Origin: Lingula anatina
Lineage: Eukaryota; Brachiopoda; Lingulata; Lingulida; Lingulidae
Direction of reading: 5' to 3'
Assembly (NCBI RefSeq): GCF_001039355.2
Contig: NW_019775916.1
Span: 23,502 to 87,501, forward strand
Length of the DNA stretch: 64,000 bases
The notes under the pieces were generated by a model. The model ran no database searches and was not told where the DNA came from. It saw nothing but the letters and a program-made list of their open reading frames with translations. Of the stretch, positions 46,345-58,589 are shown in pieces (the first letter of the stretch is position 1; every line of letters begins with the position of its first letter). The position numbers and the translations under genes were made by a program.

Positions 46345-48905
46345 GAGGGACCCACTGCATCGTCACCTCTAACACAATTGGTCACAACCATATGTTACAA
46401 TATTTGACATAGCCTATACCAGTACATACAACGCCAATTAAGCTATTCTATGCACGAATGCTCTCTAACATGACGTACCAAGTCATACCGATCTATGTTT
46501 TGGCCGCTACAGGTTTGGAGGAAGAAGTCTGATTTGCATCAAATCTCCCTCCCCACGTTTTCTATTAGACTGCGTTAAGCTTCTAACATCTTACCAGCTG
46601 GATTGAGCCAACTAATACTATGGTGGGGGATTCTCGCTATAGTGCAAATCAGCTGAGGCTTGTCAGAAATTAAAGCCAATTAAAGTGACTGCACTTACAG
46701 ATAATCTACCACAGAGTTGGATCGATCCAGCAAGTACTATGGGTTTATCTGAACGCTCCCTTCCATTGCGTAACCGCTATCCAATCACGTTGCGATCTTA
46801 TTACTTCATGACCTCATTTTTAACTTTACACCAATCAATCAACGCGAAACAATCCGTGTTTACAATCCCGCACTCACACTACTCGACCTCACCATAGACC
46901 TTCCATTAATGTACATTGTGCCACACACAAAGCCAGATTCGCCATTTAGATTTTTTCTCCGGTCACGTAAGTGTTGAACATGCTTTTTTCCCTAATATTT
47001 TAGTGTGTTTATGTTACATACATGTACTATCCGTAAAAAGTTCTGATCGCTTAAAGAATCTACCCCGTAGGGTCTTAAATTCTTAGTTAGATGGGCGGAT
47101 TCAATACCAGAAACGTTACTACAGAAGTTCGTAAAAACGAGGCCGATTCATATCGTGTTTTTCTCGGCTGTATTCTGACCTAACCTCCTATCCCTACATT
47201 AAAGTAAATTCGATGGCATGTTGAAGGGATACTAGTACGTACGACAACCAATATACGTTCTGTACACACATCTCGTGAGAGCAAAAGAGCCCGAGTAAAA
47301 CTGGTAAGAGCAAAGAGAAAACATCGCAAAAACTGCCCAACTCCGTCAACGGGGTTAAGATTGTTGCGTACAGAAAAAAACCATCATATTCAAGGCTGAA
47401 AACAGGTCACTGGTCGATTACTATTGTCCATGCGCCAGTGTTTACTAATCAGGGTATCGGGTATTATTAACCCTCCCCCCCCCCGCCCCATATCTCTCTT
47501 CTTTCCCATTTCGATTGTATACTTTATACATCTGGTTTCTGTTACTTCTCAAGCTGCCGGGCATGCTGGAGAATTGCTTTCAAACGTTTCACGATTAAGT
47601 TACTTTACTTCAAGTCCAAGATAGAAGGTAAGAACCTCCTCCTGGGTGAAAGTTATTAAATCCGCATTATTTTGAAGAACTGCACGGTCTCCAATATAAG
47701 CTATAACGCCACTACTACTACTAGTACAGGCAGCATTGAACCGACATATATGTACGTCCCTTGTATACGTGGTTATCTCTATAACTAATAAAATAACGAC
47801 CCGGGACTGTGGTATACCAGGTAATGTGTACATTATGATTACGCGGCTCAAGTGCCAGTCTTACTTATTATAACGCCAGCGTGCCATAAAAAAATAGAGA
47901 CGATTATTCCAATCGGACCTATACTGTAGGTAATTATAAAATGATGTAAAAATGTGCGGTTCTTCATTCAAGCTTTCAAGAGTGTGCACAGTGCTATGGA
48001 TTTTCCACGACCGTTTCATTCGCCATAACACTTGCTTGGAAAGAGCTGCTGGATGTTCGCGATATAAACACCACATGAAATTGCCCAAAGTTGGTGCTTT
48101 GAAATGCCACGTCACATTCTTTTTTATTTTGTTTTTGTCAGACTTTAATATTTGGAGAAGATATTTAGTCTATTTAATCACACTATTGAGGCCACCCATT
48201 TCTACATGTACATGTATACATGTACGTCAGCAATTTCTGTCAGCTAAACCATTTACACAACCCGTAATGGCTCTCTTCGATCCTGGAGCGTTCTTATCTC
48301 CCTGATGAATGATAATCTCACATAAGCCTTTTAGCTGAAAAATTCTATGAAAGGCTGCCACAAATTTTGTAACAGTTTCGAGATATTTCAGTCTGGTACA
48401 GAGTATAAGGATCGAGCGCACACACCACCAACAGAACGTATGTCATAACATCTGCTCCAATATCTGTATATGCTGTGTGCTAAGCGACGACACAAAAGAT
48501 AACATTATATACAGTATGTTATCTGGGCATGACTTTCCTTCATGCTGCATACCGATAGGGGCCAGCCGTTTAGATTAACGACACTGGGCTTTTGAAATGA
48601 CAAGTGTACAGATGACGTAATTCTATCTAACACGTTGCGCTTGCCCCTAGATAAAGTTATATTAATCTCACTGGCTTTTGACTTTCTCACAGCTGTATGT
48701 AAGCTCATCTTAAAGATTTCAGCCATCGTTTCAGCCAGAGAGAATTCCTTCCATAGAAAAGGAAGCTTTTTTGTCGGCCTTGTGCCATCTTTTCACGGTA
48801 AAAGTTTTAGACGGTTTAAAATAGAAATTCAATTTCAGAGCAGAGTGAATACATGACGGTTTAAAAAAGAAATTCAATTTGAGCAGAGTGAATATATGTA
48901 CGTTA

Positions 48906-48917
48906 CGCGTGCGCGCG

Positions 48918-48952
<35 letters not shown>

Positions 48953-48957
48953 AAGAG
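48906..48957. repeat. (GC)n(GA)n compound microsatellite
   Basis: An alternating GC run followed by a GA run, about 90 bp before the start codon of SLC16-like gene 1. It opens an Arg/Glu or Arg/Ala frame upstream, continuous with the gene in one frame, but the paralogue starts at the equivalent of the downstream ATG. The GC run has Z-DNA-forming composition. Confidence 0.9.
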
Positions 48958-49040
48958 AATGGAGGAGGAGAAACATATCACGTCTTTGTTTCCCTTTTTC
49001 CAGAATCGTCACCAACAATATCCAGAGCGCCAGATTAGTA

Positions 49041-52000
49041 ATGGCACAAAAGCCAAATTACACAGCACGGAACTACCTGAGCGTCAGCCTTCCAAATCTG
49101 GTGCTGGGGGCATCACTTGTTTCTCTACCTCGCGAGGAGCAAGCTGAAGACAGCCTCGCAGAACCGCCCTCAAAGAATGAGCTGGAGGGGTTGGCTCTGT
49201 GTGATCACGTGGATAGCGGATGGTCTTGGGTTATCATGGTAACGGGGACATTGGCGCTTTTCATTGCAAATGGTTTTTGCTACAGTTGTGGTAAGTACTT
49301 AAGACGTTGATTTCTTCAGGTATAGTTTATTTCTATGTCTATCCAATGGTTATGGTTTGTGTTTTTTTCTGGATGTACTTTTTTCGGGTCTATCTTATGT
49401 CAACAGTCTGTAAATCTGAAAGCATACTGGAACACATCAGGGCCCCGTAACTCGAAAGCATCGCGCATTGCGAATAGCGATATCACTTAGAGGCTACAAT
49501 ATATTATATAGGGCCAGTATAACAGAGTTATGGAATCGAGACGCTTGCGCTTGGTCGCAAGGCGCGATGCTTTCTAGTTACGGGGCCCTGGCCTTGAAAT
49601 TTCATAGCAAGCATTAGACTACAAGGTGTTCGTCAATATCATTTCGCACTATTTCCATAATTTCCAGTGTAAATTATGTTTTTAGATTTTGTTTAAAAAG
49701 TCTCAAAAAACAATGCGTATTGAAGACCACTACAACGCTAAATTTGCTTTATTTTTGTAAGTCATCCGTAAAAAAGCAAAACCCTTTGTTCTTGACAGAA
49801 CTATTCATATCTCCTATCTCTCGAAAGCTTCGCTATGTTGCGCACGTGCGCAAGTGTCTCGATTCCATAACTCGCCCATACAGCCGACAAGGTGTCCTAT
49901 ATAATACATTGTAGCCTCTATTTGATATAGCGATTCGCAATACGCAATGCTTTTGAGATACGGGGCCCCGTTCTCACTAGCGCTCTCCTAGCTTCCATTT
50001 GCTTTGTTCACAGGCGTCCTTTACCTTCCGTTGTTAGAAGCCTTTGGCGAAGGCGAGGTTATGACGTCACTGGTGGGTTCGATACTATTGGGTCAAGGCA
50101 TTGTATCGGGTATGTAATGTTCAACACTGTTACAACAATAATGAGGATACCGTATTTGATGTGTGTATTTTCTCGTCATTGATGCTTTGTGCAAGTTAGC
50201 TAGACGATACGTTTTTTTTCGTTATCGAGTAGTTTTTCATGAATAAATCACGGCGTTTATAGGCTAATTTACTATATTGACGTTCTAATTACTCTTTATA
50301 TGTACTCATTCTACAGTACATGCATTAGACAACAAACAGTGTTAGCATGTCAATGTAAAAGTTAAATTAATTATTGTTTTTTATATAAAAACTTCATAAG
50401 GTTTTAAAGATAGCACTATTGAATTTGAGACAACTTTTTTCAAACATCATGTGTTATTATATCAGCACATACAGAACAATGTGAGGAACCTGTTTCAAGA
50501 GAATGCGAACCCGTATCAGGGGTAGACCGGAGTCCCAAATATACTTAGCCGACAAGGTGTTCAACTTCAAATAGTGAAGTTTTTTGTGCGATGTACATTG
50601 TCTTTCAGATAACATTCTACCATTTATTCACTGTTTTCTCTTTTAGCTTTTATTGCTTCCATATTATGTGACAAGCTGGGTTGTCGCAAGGCATGTGCTC
50701 TGGGTGCTGTAGTCGCTGCAGCTGGACTTGGAGCAAGCTTCTTCGCCACAAGCTGTGCGTTCCTCATAGTCACGTATAGTGCAGTTGCAGGTATTTTTTT
50801 ATCTCTTATTAATGATCAACACAATACCCAGCTGCATTACGAAACTTGACTTATACATGTACATATACGTGCAGACTAGTGGAATACTACTATAACTAAA
50901 AATCCGAATTATTATTAGTTTACAGTTTATAGTTTATATGGGGGTGCATTTCTCTGTTGGCCTCTGTTAAAGAATTGCTCCTCGAATTTAAAGGCATAAC
51001 ATCTCTTTGCTTTGGCGGGGAAAAAGTGCCAAAAAAATATGGTACATATGGTAAACGACTATTCTCAGATACTTTGGGTCTTGTATCCGCCCCAAGATAC
51101 CTGTACAAAGTTATAACTATATGTCGTTTACATTGTACCCTGTACGTTTTTATCCCTTTCATAAACTTACCTTGCTGTTTTCTCAGGTGCTGGCTTGGTG
51201 ATCAGCTACCAAGCTGCCACTATTAGTGTGGCCCACTACTTCCACGAGAGAAGACCATTCGCCATGGCCTTTATTCAGGTGGGGTCCAGTCTCGGACAGG
51301 TGGTCGTCGCTCCACTTACACACTATTTTGTGGATGAATACACCTGGCGAGGAGCCATGTTGTTACTGTCTGCTATCAGTTTGCATCTTTTGGTAGTGGC
51401 AGCTTTGCTGCGGCCTCACAGAACAGAGCACTTTCAAAAGCAACTTAAAAATGGCGTCCTGTTCGACTTCACGGTGTTGAAGAACGTGCCGCTGCTGCTT
51501 TTAACGCTTAACGTTGTTCTGTTGAATGTGGTGCTAGGGTTATTATTTTTCCATCTACCTGCTTATGCAGTGTTCTCAGGAACCTCAATTCACAAAGCTT
51601 CATTGCTGCTTTCTCTCATAGGATTTACGGGCCTTTTTGCAAAGCCACTCTTTGGAGCAGCCATGAATCACCCGGATGTTGACCAATGTACTGTTTACAG
51701 CATGTCGCAAACGCTCACTGGGGTCTTGATGACACTGTCTCCGATATTAATGGCTGACTTTTCGGGACAGATGATTTTTGTTTTGCTTTTCGCCATCTAC
51801 ACAACTCCGTATTTCGCTGGAATAGTTGCAATATTTTTACAGCATGTATCGACCAAGCACCACGGAGCAGCACTGGGACTTCTACAATGTGGAGGCGGTC
51901 TTGGAATACTATTTGGACCATTTATCGGAGGTACGTTCAGAATAAACATGACACCTGTATTTAATACCTGATCATTCATATCACTTAAATAAAGGGGAAA

Positions 52001-52504
52001 TTAAGCACATTGATAAACACTCTTCACTTGTAACAATCTGACAGGGTCGCCCACTCCAGTTTAAAGGTATTATTTTAATGTTTATGTAATGTAAATTTAA
52101 GGTAACAGTCACTTTATTGTTTTATCATGTGGTTTTCTGTTATTGTGTTAAAGGTTGGACGTTCGCCTTGACTGGGTCATATGCTCCAGGCGTGCAGTTT
52201 GCAGGTAAGACCACAAAACCACCGCATTTCTTAGAGTTTTTTTTTTAAACGCAAGGATATACTCAATGCATAAAAGACGGGAAAGATATAATTTGTCCAA
52301 AAACCATTCAAAATGCAATGTTTTCACACAGGTGGGTGCCTCGTGGTCAATACTCTCGTCATGTTTGCTGTGGAGATTTCATCTGGCAAAAATTCCACAC
52401 AGAAGATGGCGGGTGTAGCCAACCTGGATCACGTGTCTTCTGGCTGCACCGAAATTAGTCCGAGTACAGTCAGCCGATCCGCAGAGAACATGGCTGTTAG
52501 ATGA
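49041..52504 (+). CDS. Monocarboxylate transporter-like protein (SLC16/MCT family), gene 1
   Basis: Six exons, every intron phase 1: 49041-49290, 50014-50109, 50647-50790, 51187-51930, 52154-52204, 52332-52504, in total 1458 bp = 485 residues + TGA. The start MAQKPNYT was chosen because its paralogue begins at the equivalent place, both running into SVSLPNLVLG. The MCT signature in TM1 appears as DSGWSWVIMV (residues 58-67), like the family DGGWGWVV. Further transmembrane segments follow through exons 3-6, with Arg in HERRPFAMAF and the long central loop near RPHRTEHFQKQ. The family moves monocarboxylates, aromatic amino acids or other organic acids with or without protons at the plasma membrane. 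The substrate here cannot be assigned. An AATAAA lies at about 52772. Intron 1 holds two hAT-like MITEs. Confidence 0.88.
49438..49590. mobile_element. hAT-like MITE, copy 2 of 3 (intron 1 of SLC16-like gene 1)
   Basis: Perfect 11-bp ends CAGGGCCCCGT / ACGGGGCCCTG, then AACTCGAAAGCATCGCGC against GGCGCGATGCTTTCTAGTT. Length is 153 bp, the same as the copy at 35699. Confidence 0.85.
49808..49970. mobile_element. hAT-like MITE, copy 3 of 3, inverted and eroded
   Basis: The right end (GAGATACGGGGCCCCG) and internal blocks (ATTCCATAACTCGCCCATAC, GTAGCCTCTATTTGATATAG) match the reverse complement of copies 1 and 2. The left terminus has lost its GGGCCCC run. It is only about 0.2 kb from copy 2 in the same intron. 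Confidence 0.75.
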
Positions 52505-53717
52505 CCTTCATAAAAAACACTTATAAGGGGAACCAAAGCAGATACATTCAACTGAAACATCACTCTTCTAATTTATAACACCAGCATGGCAAGCGACACC
52601 TGCGTAACCTTTACCTAGCTACATATATTGATAAGTGAGTGAAGAGTACGAAATCAAAGTGAACGTTTTGTCATCCATTTATATCATACTAAGAAAATGC
52701 TAAAATTAAATCTTTTTTTCTAATTCATCACCAAGATATATCGTATCCAAACTATTTACTGCAGTACAACCAATAAATCCTTTTAAGTTGTGAGTTTCTA
52801 GTTTCGGAGTCACTCTGGCAAAAGAGACAGAGATTAGTGAATTTCAGTGGTTTTGGTAAAAGTCTGAAATATAGAACTCGAAAGTGGGTTTATAGACATG
52901 GGTGTCACTTGACCCCCGCCCCCCCCCCCCTGGAATTTTGACGGGCACGTTAATTGCGGGAACCCAGCCAATCATTAACTCCCCTTCAATGACTTTGACC
53001 CCCCCCCCGGAAAATATTCTGCGGACGCCCATGTTTATGGATAATAATATCTCCTGGTAATTGTAAGAAGAAGTTGCTTAACGTTTCCAAGAAAGGTATT
53101 ATGCAATGTAAAGATCTAACGTGCATTATACGTGCATTAACCTGCGCTGTTTGTTTAAGGAGGACTTATATCGGGTGATGAGGCATTGGTATAAAATTGA
53201 ATAAATGAAAGATATGAACAGACTCCAGACCTTATCTTGAAGGATTAAGATGATGACCTTTGTTGCAAGTGCTCTCTTTGGTATTTAAGGAGATAGCTTT
53301 GTATATACGAACTATTTCTGTTTTACGCTAGTAGACTTTATGCATGTAAATCTGGTGGCAATGGTGATGGTGGTGGTGGTGGTGGGGGGGGGGGGGGGCA
53401 CGTGCCTAAAATGAAAATAAAATGCTGTATCCCCTGATCCCCCCTCCCCTCAATTTACCTCCCCCTTTTCCCGCCCCACGATGGTTAATACATAAAAGGC
53501 TTTATTTTTGATTGTATCTTTATCTGAACATGTTATATACTACACTTTCTTTGCAGAATAGATTGCATGACACACATATCAAAATGCCTCCTTTTCAACA
53601 CTCATAATTTTAAAATACGATTCACGATGTTTACTTCAAAACCTTGGAGAACAACAACGTGTGCGCTATAAAATAAGGTTCAACTTTTGACCTTTTACAC
53701 AATATTACAGCAAAAAA
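52505..53717. other. Convergent 3' spacer between the two SLC16-like genes
   Basis: It holds the plus-strand AATAAA near 52772, a C/G-rich inverted repeat of about 140 bp (52897-53035, ends ACATGGGTGTC and GACGCCCATGT, probably a MITE), a GGT/G-run near 53363-53398, and a minus-strand AATAAA near 53501-53506 for the second gene. No coding exon seen. Confidence 0.65.
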
Positions 53718-56700
53718 TTAAGTGGTTGTATTATAAATATAAGCATGTGCAGATTTGACAGGAATATCCAGATGAGACGCTGCCTTTAGCCTATGGACAT
53801 CTCCTCTACAACGTGAAGTAGTATGGATATCACTATTGTGACAGGAAGTGACGTCATTGAATTTGTTATCCTCTAAAATATCCTCGCCGTGCTTTCCACG
53901 GGAAGCTGCTTTCATTGCAAACATAACCAGTGTGTTAACAAGAAGACACCCACCTGAAAAATAATATAATAAAAACACGTTTATGTATCATACCTCAGGG
54001 CACAGCCTGACACCTAGAGGATTTTGAATTAGAAAAGCACTCAGAGAATATAGACCTCCGACAAGGCATCTATATACAAGTATGAAATAAAAAATGGGAT
54101 CCGTCGTTAAAGATATATAGTATAATAAAAGTTATATTAATTGTGGTTAGCAACTGAACGACGAGCCTTACCCGCAAATTGCACGGCAAAAGCATACGAC
54201 CCAGTCACACTATAGGTCCAGCCTGTAACAGAATAAGACAACAATTAACACAATGGACAGCTATGTGCTCATACCACTTGGTTTTAAAGCATATATATTA
54301 GAAGCTTACATGATCGTGAAAATTCCAGGATGTTACATCACTCGTTGGTTAATTAGTCTACCTGCCTGTCTTTTGTTTATTTAATCATGCTTTTTCGTTA
54401 ATTCATCTACTGACTCTTCCCTCCTCTCTCCGTTAGTTTACTCGCCTGTCTATTTGCTCGTACGGTTATGTCGTTATCTATTTTAGCCATTTATTCTATA
54501 TAATCCTAAAACTCCGTGCGTCCATAAGTCTGTCATTTGTCTTTCTTTCTGCGTTTAAGTATTTTGCTTGTTTCAAATATAAATTAGTAGACAAGTATAG
54601 CCGTACCTCCAACTATGGGTCCAAAGAAAAAACCAAGTCCCACTACCCGCACGAAAATGCAGTAGTATCGAAGTAGCAAAAAAGCATTAACGCAGTAGTG
54701 GTGTGGAGCATATTTGCAGTAGAAATGCAGCATAGCCTACTGCAATTCTACTCCAAAAAGTACATAGGTTTGTACAGAGAAGAGCATTAATGCAGTAGAT
54801 TAGCAGCATGATAGAAGCATGTTTCAAATATGCTAATTAGCTCCCAAATCGAAGCAGATTTGAAGCATGTTTGCAGTATGATTGCAGTAGTCTACTGCGC
54901 TGGAGTATCTACTGCGTTTTCTTGCGGGTACACTCTGCAAAATCCCAATTGAAGCGCCGAAATGCTTCGATTCCACACTTTGTAAAGTTATAGCTGCATG
55001 AGCTGTGAAAAAGGGTGTTGTATACACAGCAAATATCACAGCATATATGAGTTGCCCCGTAAAGTTTACCATGAATAACGGGCAAAGTACTGTCACGACA
55101 CCACTGACTGTTTGCGACATACTGTAAACCGTCCACATATCAACATCCGGGTGATTCATGACGGCTCCAAAGAGGGGCTTCAGTGCGAGGCTAGTTATTC
55201 CAATAGCGCCGAGCAACAATGCGGACGCGTGAATCGAAGTCCCGGAGTAAACGGCATACGCAGGAAAATGGAAGAAAAACATCCCCAGCACCAAGGAGAC
55301 CAATGTGGTATTAAACATCAAAAGATCAAATGGAATATTTTTGAATATCGCAATGTCAAAGGCACTACCACCCCTCTGTTTCTTGTGAAGGTATTCATTT
55401 TTATGGGGTCGTAACAACGCTCCAATTGCTATTAAATGCAGGCTAAAAGCCGAGAGCATTAAAAACGCCCCTCGCCATGTGTAGATGTCAATGAAGTAGT
55501 GTGTCAGCGGTCCCCAAACCAATTGTCCCATGCTGGAGCCCATTTGCATGATGGCAATGGCAAAGGATCTTTTGGCGTTGAAATAGTGGGACACGCTGAT
55601 ATGAACCGCTTGGTAGCAAAATGCTAGGCCTACACCTAGAAAGATAGAGATATATAAATGGCATATATAAAGGTGCTGGCACACTGTTGCATTTAAAGGA
55701 ACGCGTGAGTATTGAATGTCAAATCGTTTTTACATACAACTGTGAGTGAATTAATGATTTCACCCCTTTGCGGTGTATGATAAAAAATATAAGTTGCGTA
55801 TGAACAGCGCATCCTTACGTTCATTAATTTTCATAAGCTGATAAAAAGTTGTGCATGTAATCAACCTCACACACGATACTCATATTTGCCTCTATACGAT
55901 TAAGTGTAACACGGACTTAAGATACTGGAAATTAAATTGATAATTCATGATTGAAAGTCAAGCAATCCAGACCACTGGTAATGCGATTGTACACTTGTAC
56001 GTAAGTCGACAAAATGTATTACTGTGTATTTCTGTATTTCTTCACATAAAGATTTAACAGCATCATTTGCACCTGTAAACACCCCAAAGGATATGATGAG
56101 ATGAGTACAGTTGCTGGCAAAGAAACTCCCCACCAGACCAGTGGCGGCCAACAACCCTCCTATCATACAGCCTCTCCTACAGTCCAGCTTGTCACATAGT
56201 ATACTGGCCAGGAAGCCTGGGAATGAGGATAAAAAAAAAACAAAACAATATAAATATTAATTAATTAAACTTTATTAATTATTTCTCTATTAAGTTCTGT
56301 ATATAGCCCCAGTTTCTAATTAATTAATTAATTAGTTAATTAATTAGAAAATATACCTGAGGCCCTTTTCAAGTCAAGCGAAAAAATCTCTATATATACT
56401 AAGCCCCAGTGAATGGGATTGGGAACTTTATAATCTGTAACAGAGTCACCTTAGCAACAAAGTCCCCCGAGGAAAGCAAGACCGTGTTAACATATTAATA
56501 TATCCACTGTTTATAAATAATTTAACTGAAAAGGGTAAGCACACTGTACCCCCACCCCCACCCCCCAACAGGAGGGTCTTTGCTTGCTTCTTTGGCTATG
56601 CGGTCAGTAACGTCACTCTACCTGATATCACTGACTGGCCCAGAAACACGGAACCCACCATAGAAGTGAGAACGTCCCCTTCACCCAGATCCTCCAATAA

Positions 56701-57253
56701 TGGTAGATAGAAGACACCTAAAATGAAACAATTCATTGTGTTCCTAGGAACAGTCTGGAAGCCTAAATTCATATACGAACACCAGGCCATACTGCTAAAA
56801 CGACATATTCGTTTGGTAAGGTAGTGGGACTCCATCGATTGAATGGAGGGCCATATGAAACACTACTTGTTCAAAATATTGCTAAGAGCAGCATTGTGTT
56901 GGTGTGTTTGGTTTAATTCTTTAAAAATCTCAAATTTACTAAAACTGTGACCTGATGACCATAAAAATAACCCCTTATGTTTAATAGTTGTTTGATAATG
57001 AAAAAAAAACTCACTGACCACAACTATACAAATACCCGTTGCCAAGGAAAAGCCCCACTGCTCCTGCTACCATGACAACCCAAGACCACCCGCTGTCCAC
57101 GTGATCACACAGGCCGCGCATTTCTTCTTCAGATGACGCCGAGACATCTTCTTTCTCTTCCTTGACATCAGGAAGAGACAGAATAGACGACCCCAATACC
57201 AAATTCGGAAGACTAACGCTCATGTTGTTTCTAGAATTAATAGGTGGTTCCAT
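53718..57253 (-). CDS. Monocarboxylate transporter-like protein (SLC16/MCT family), gene 2, exon 4 interrupted by a MITE
   Basis: Exons: 57019-57253, 56622-56717, 56073-56216, 54607-55635 (interrupted), 54172-54222, 53718-53953. Exons 2, 3 and 5 have the same lengths as in gene 1 (96, 144, 51). Exon 4 becomes exactly 744 bp, as in gene 1, once 283 bp of MITE plus one TA are discounted. All introns are phase 1. The start MEPPINSRNNMSVSLPNLVLG matches gene 1 from SVSLPNLVLG. DSGWSWVVMV gives the MCT signature. As read, exon 4 hits TAG inside the MITE at 54833-54835, giving a 425-residue protein lacking the last helices and tail. The 3' exons remain open and conserved, so the gene was recently intact or the insert is removed from the mRNA. 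Confidence 0.82.
54646..54928. mobile_element. TA-flanked MITE inside coding exon 4 of SLC16-like gene 2
   Basis: 283 bp with inverted ends CCCGCACGAAAATGCAGTAG and CTACTGCGTTTTCTTGCGGG, TA at each border (54644-54645, 54929-54930). The interior is full of GCAGTA and GAAGCATGTTT motifs in both directions. Removing the element and one TA gives an exon of exactly the paralogue's length and an in-frame join. No transposase is encoded. Confidence 0.9.
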
Positions 57254-57471
57254 CTGCGTAAGGTGTCTCTCGAAAATTTACCAAGTAACCCGGAGAACCA
57301 GCCTGCCAAGAAACGTCTTCCTGCACATTAAATGAAGTAAATGTAGAATGTAAATTTAATTATTAGCAAGTGCATACTAGGCGTACTAGCGCTGGCCTCT
57401 GCACTGCATGTAGTGAAGTTTTAAGGTAGGGCCTACCGTCACACTAAGCTTATATACACCTGCAGCACTAA

Positions 57472-57691
57472 GACTGCATTCCCACAGATTTTAGATAGAT
57501 CTATCCCCGTGGGGAGTCTCACTAGATTACTGTCAGCTTAGCCGGCTTAAATGTCTGTCCCACCTACTAAAAGCTGTAAGGGGGTAATTAAATTAACTTC
57601 CGTGTACGCTCGGCTGACAGCAATTTAGCATGACTCCTCAGAGAGCTAGGTCGATCCAGATGGATCGATCTAAATCTGTGGGAATGCAGTC
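57472..57691. mobile_element. TAA-flanked MITE (PIF/Harbinger-like), 220 bp
   Basis: The inverted termini GACTGCATTCCCACAGATTT and AAATCTGTGGGAATGCAGTC are flanked on both sides by TAA (57469-57471, 57692-57694), the TWA-type duplication of Harbinger elements. A related copy in opposite orientation lies at 30469-30690. Confidence 0.8.
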
Positions 57692-58525
57692 TAAAATATG
57701 ATAAAAAAGAGACCCTGTGCAGTCAAACGCACGGGGTTCATAAATAAATCCGTTTTCCGTTTCATTTTGGACTAATGACATTCAACTGCACATCTAGGTC
57801 TACCTGTCCCCGGCTTTGTACACATATACCGATTGTTTACATGATTCAACCTTTTTTTAGCTGTGTATACATTAGAACCTACCTGTGTGCTGTTGCTTTG
57901 ACTGAACAAATAAGCACGCGTAGGTAGACCTCACTTTCCCTGCATTCGCCCCAACCAGGGCCAGCTGTCTGAAAACAGTTAACAGAGTGGTCTTTGGTCT
58001 ATGTTGCAATGCACCCCTGGTATAGAGTATAGCCTGCGCGCTTGGTTACTGCATTGTTCGCGTGCGTGATAACTCACCTGTGGATTAATTGTATTGGGAT
58101 ATCGAACGACAAATCAAATATATGCCGACCAATATTTTCATTTCAATGTGCACAGCAATAAGGGGCGCAAGGGTGACGTTAAGATAGTTATGGCGTCATG
58201 TAAGGTAGTTTAATTTATTTGTTCTACCTTGTGCTCATTAACGTAGCCCAAGCAGAGGCAGGGTGCTTAAACTGTACAACGCCGCATTTTTTGGCGTTTA
58301 AGGGGGAACCAAGAGTTAAAAGTGGTCGTAAAATAAGCCTCGGGATGCCAAAAGTGTCAAAAACCACGTGCTCCGAGTAAATGATAAAAAAGCTGTCAGC
58401 CCATGGTGTCCTGTTGCGAACTTGTACTGAACGCAGAAAACGCCATTCCTTTTGTATTCTGACTTCGGAATAAACAGGGCGTTTCATTGACGTTATTCAC
58501 ATTTAAAAGCAATTAAAATTCAGTC

Positions 58526-58527
<2 letters not shown>

Positions 58528-58587
<60 letters not shown>

Positions 58588-58589
58588 TT
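58528..58589. repeat. (AAT)n microsatellite
   Basis: About 20 AAT units in intergenic DNA. Shorter ATT runs occur near 58781-58800. Confidence 0.95.

Larger units (their letters stand above)
44217..49040. other. Intergenic stretch between GULO-like copy 2 and SLC16-like gene 1
   Basis: Homologous 5' flank of the GULO duplication extends to about 45260. A fragment near 44765-44870 repeats 14128-14235. A 77-bp direct repeat lies at 46206-46343 and an ATGTAC palindromic cluster at about 48206-48224. Open frames at 45803-46123 and 47600-47851 lack family matches. The right end is the SLC16 5' side with a GC/GA microsatellite. No exon was supported. Confidence 0.6.

Noticed and set aside
47600-47851. 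83-codon minus-strand frame with protein-like C-terminal half
   Set aside because: The segment looks somewhat coding, but I could not place it in a family or find splice partners, so I do not annotate it.
48879-49040. Upstream in-frame extension of SLC16-like gene 1 through the Arg/Glu repeat
   Set aside because: The extension is encoded by the GC/GA microsatellite; the paralogue starts at the position matching the ATG at 49041.
54643-54930. A 3-bp CAC duplication as the MITE target site
   Set aside because: CAC also flanks the insert, but removing the element with a CAC duplication breaks the reading frame. TA removal gives exactly 744 bp and keeps frame.
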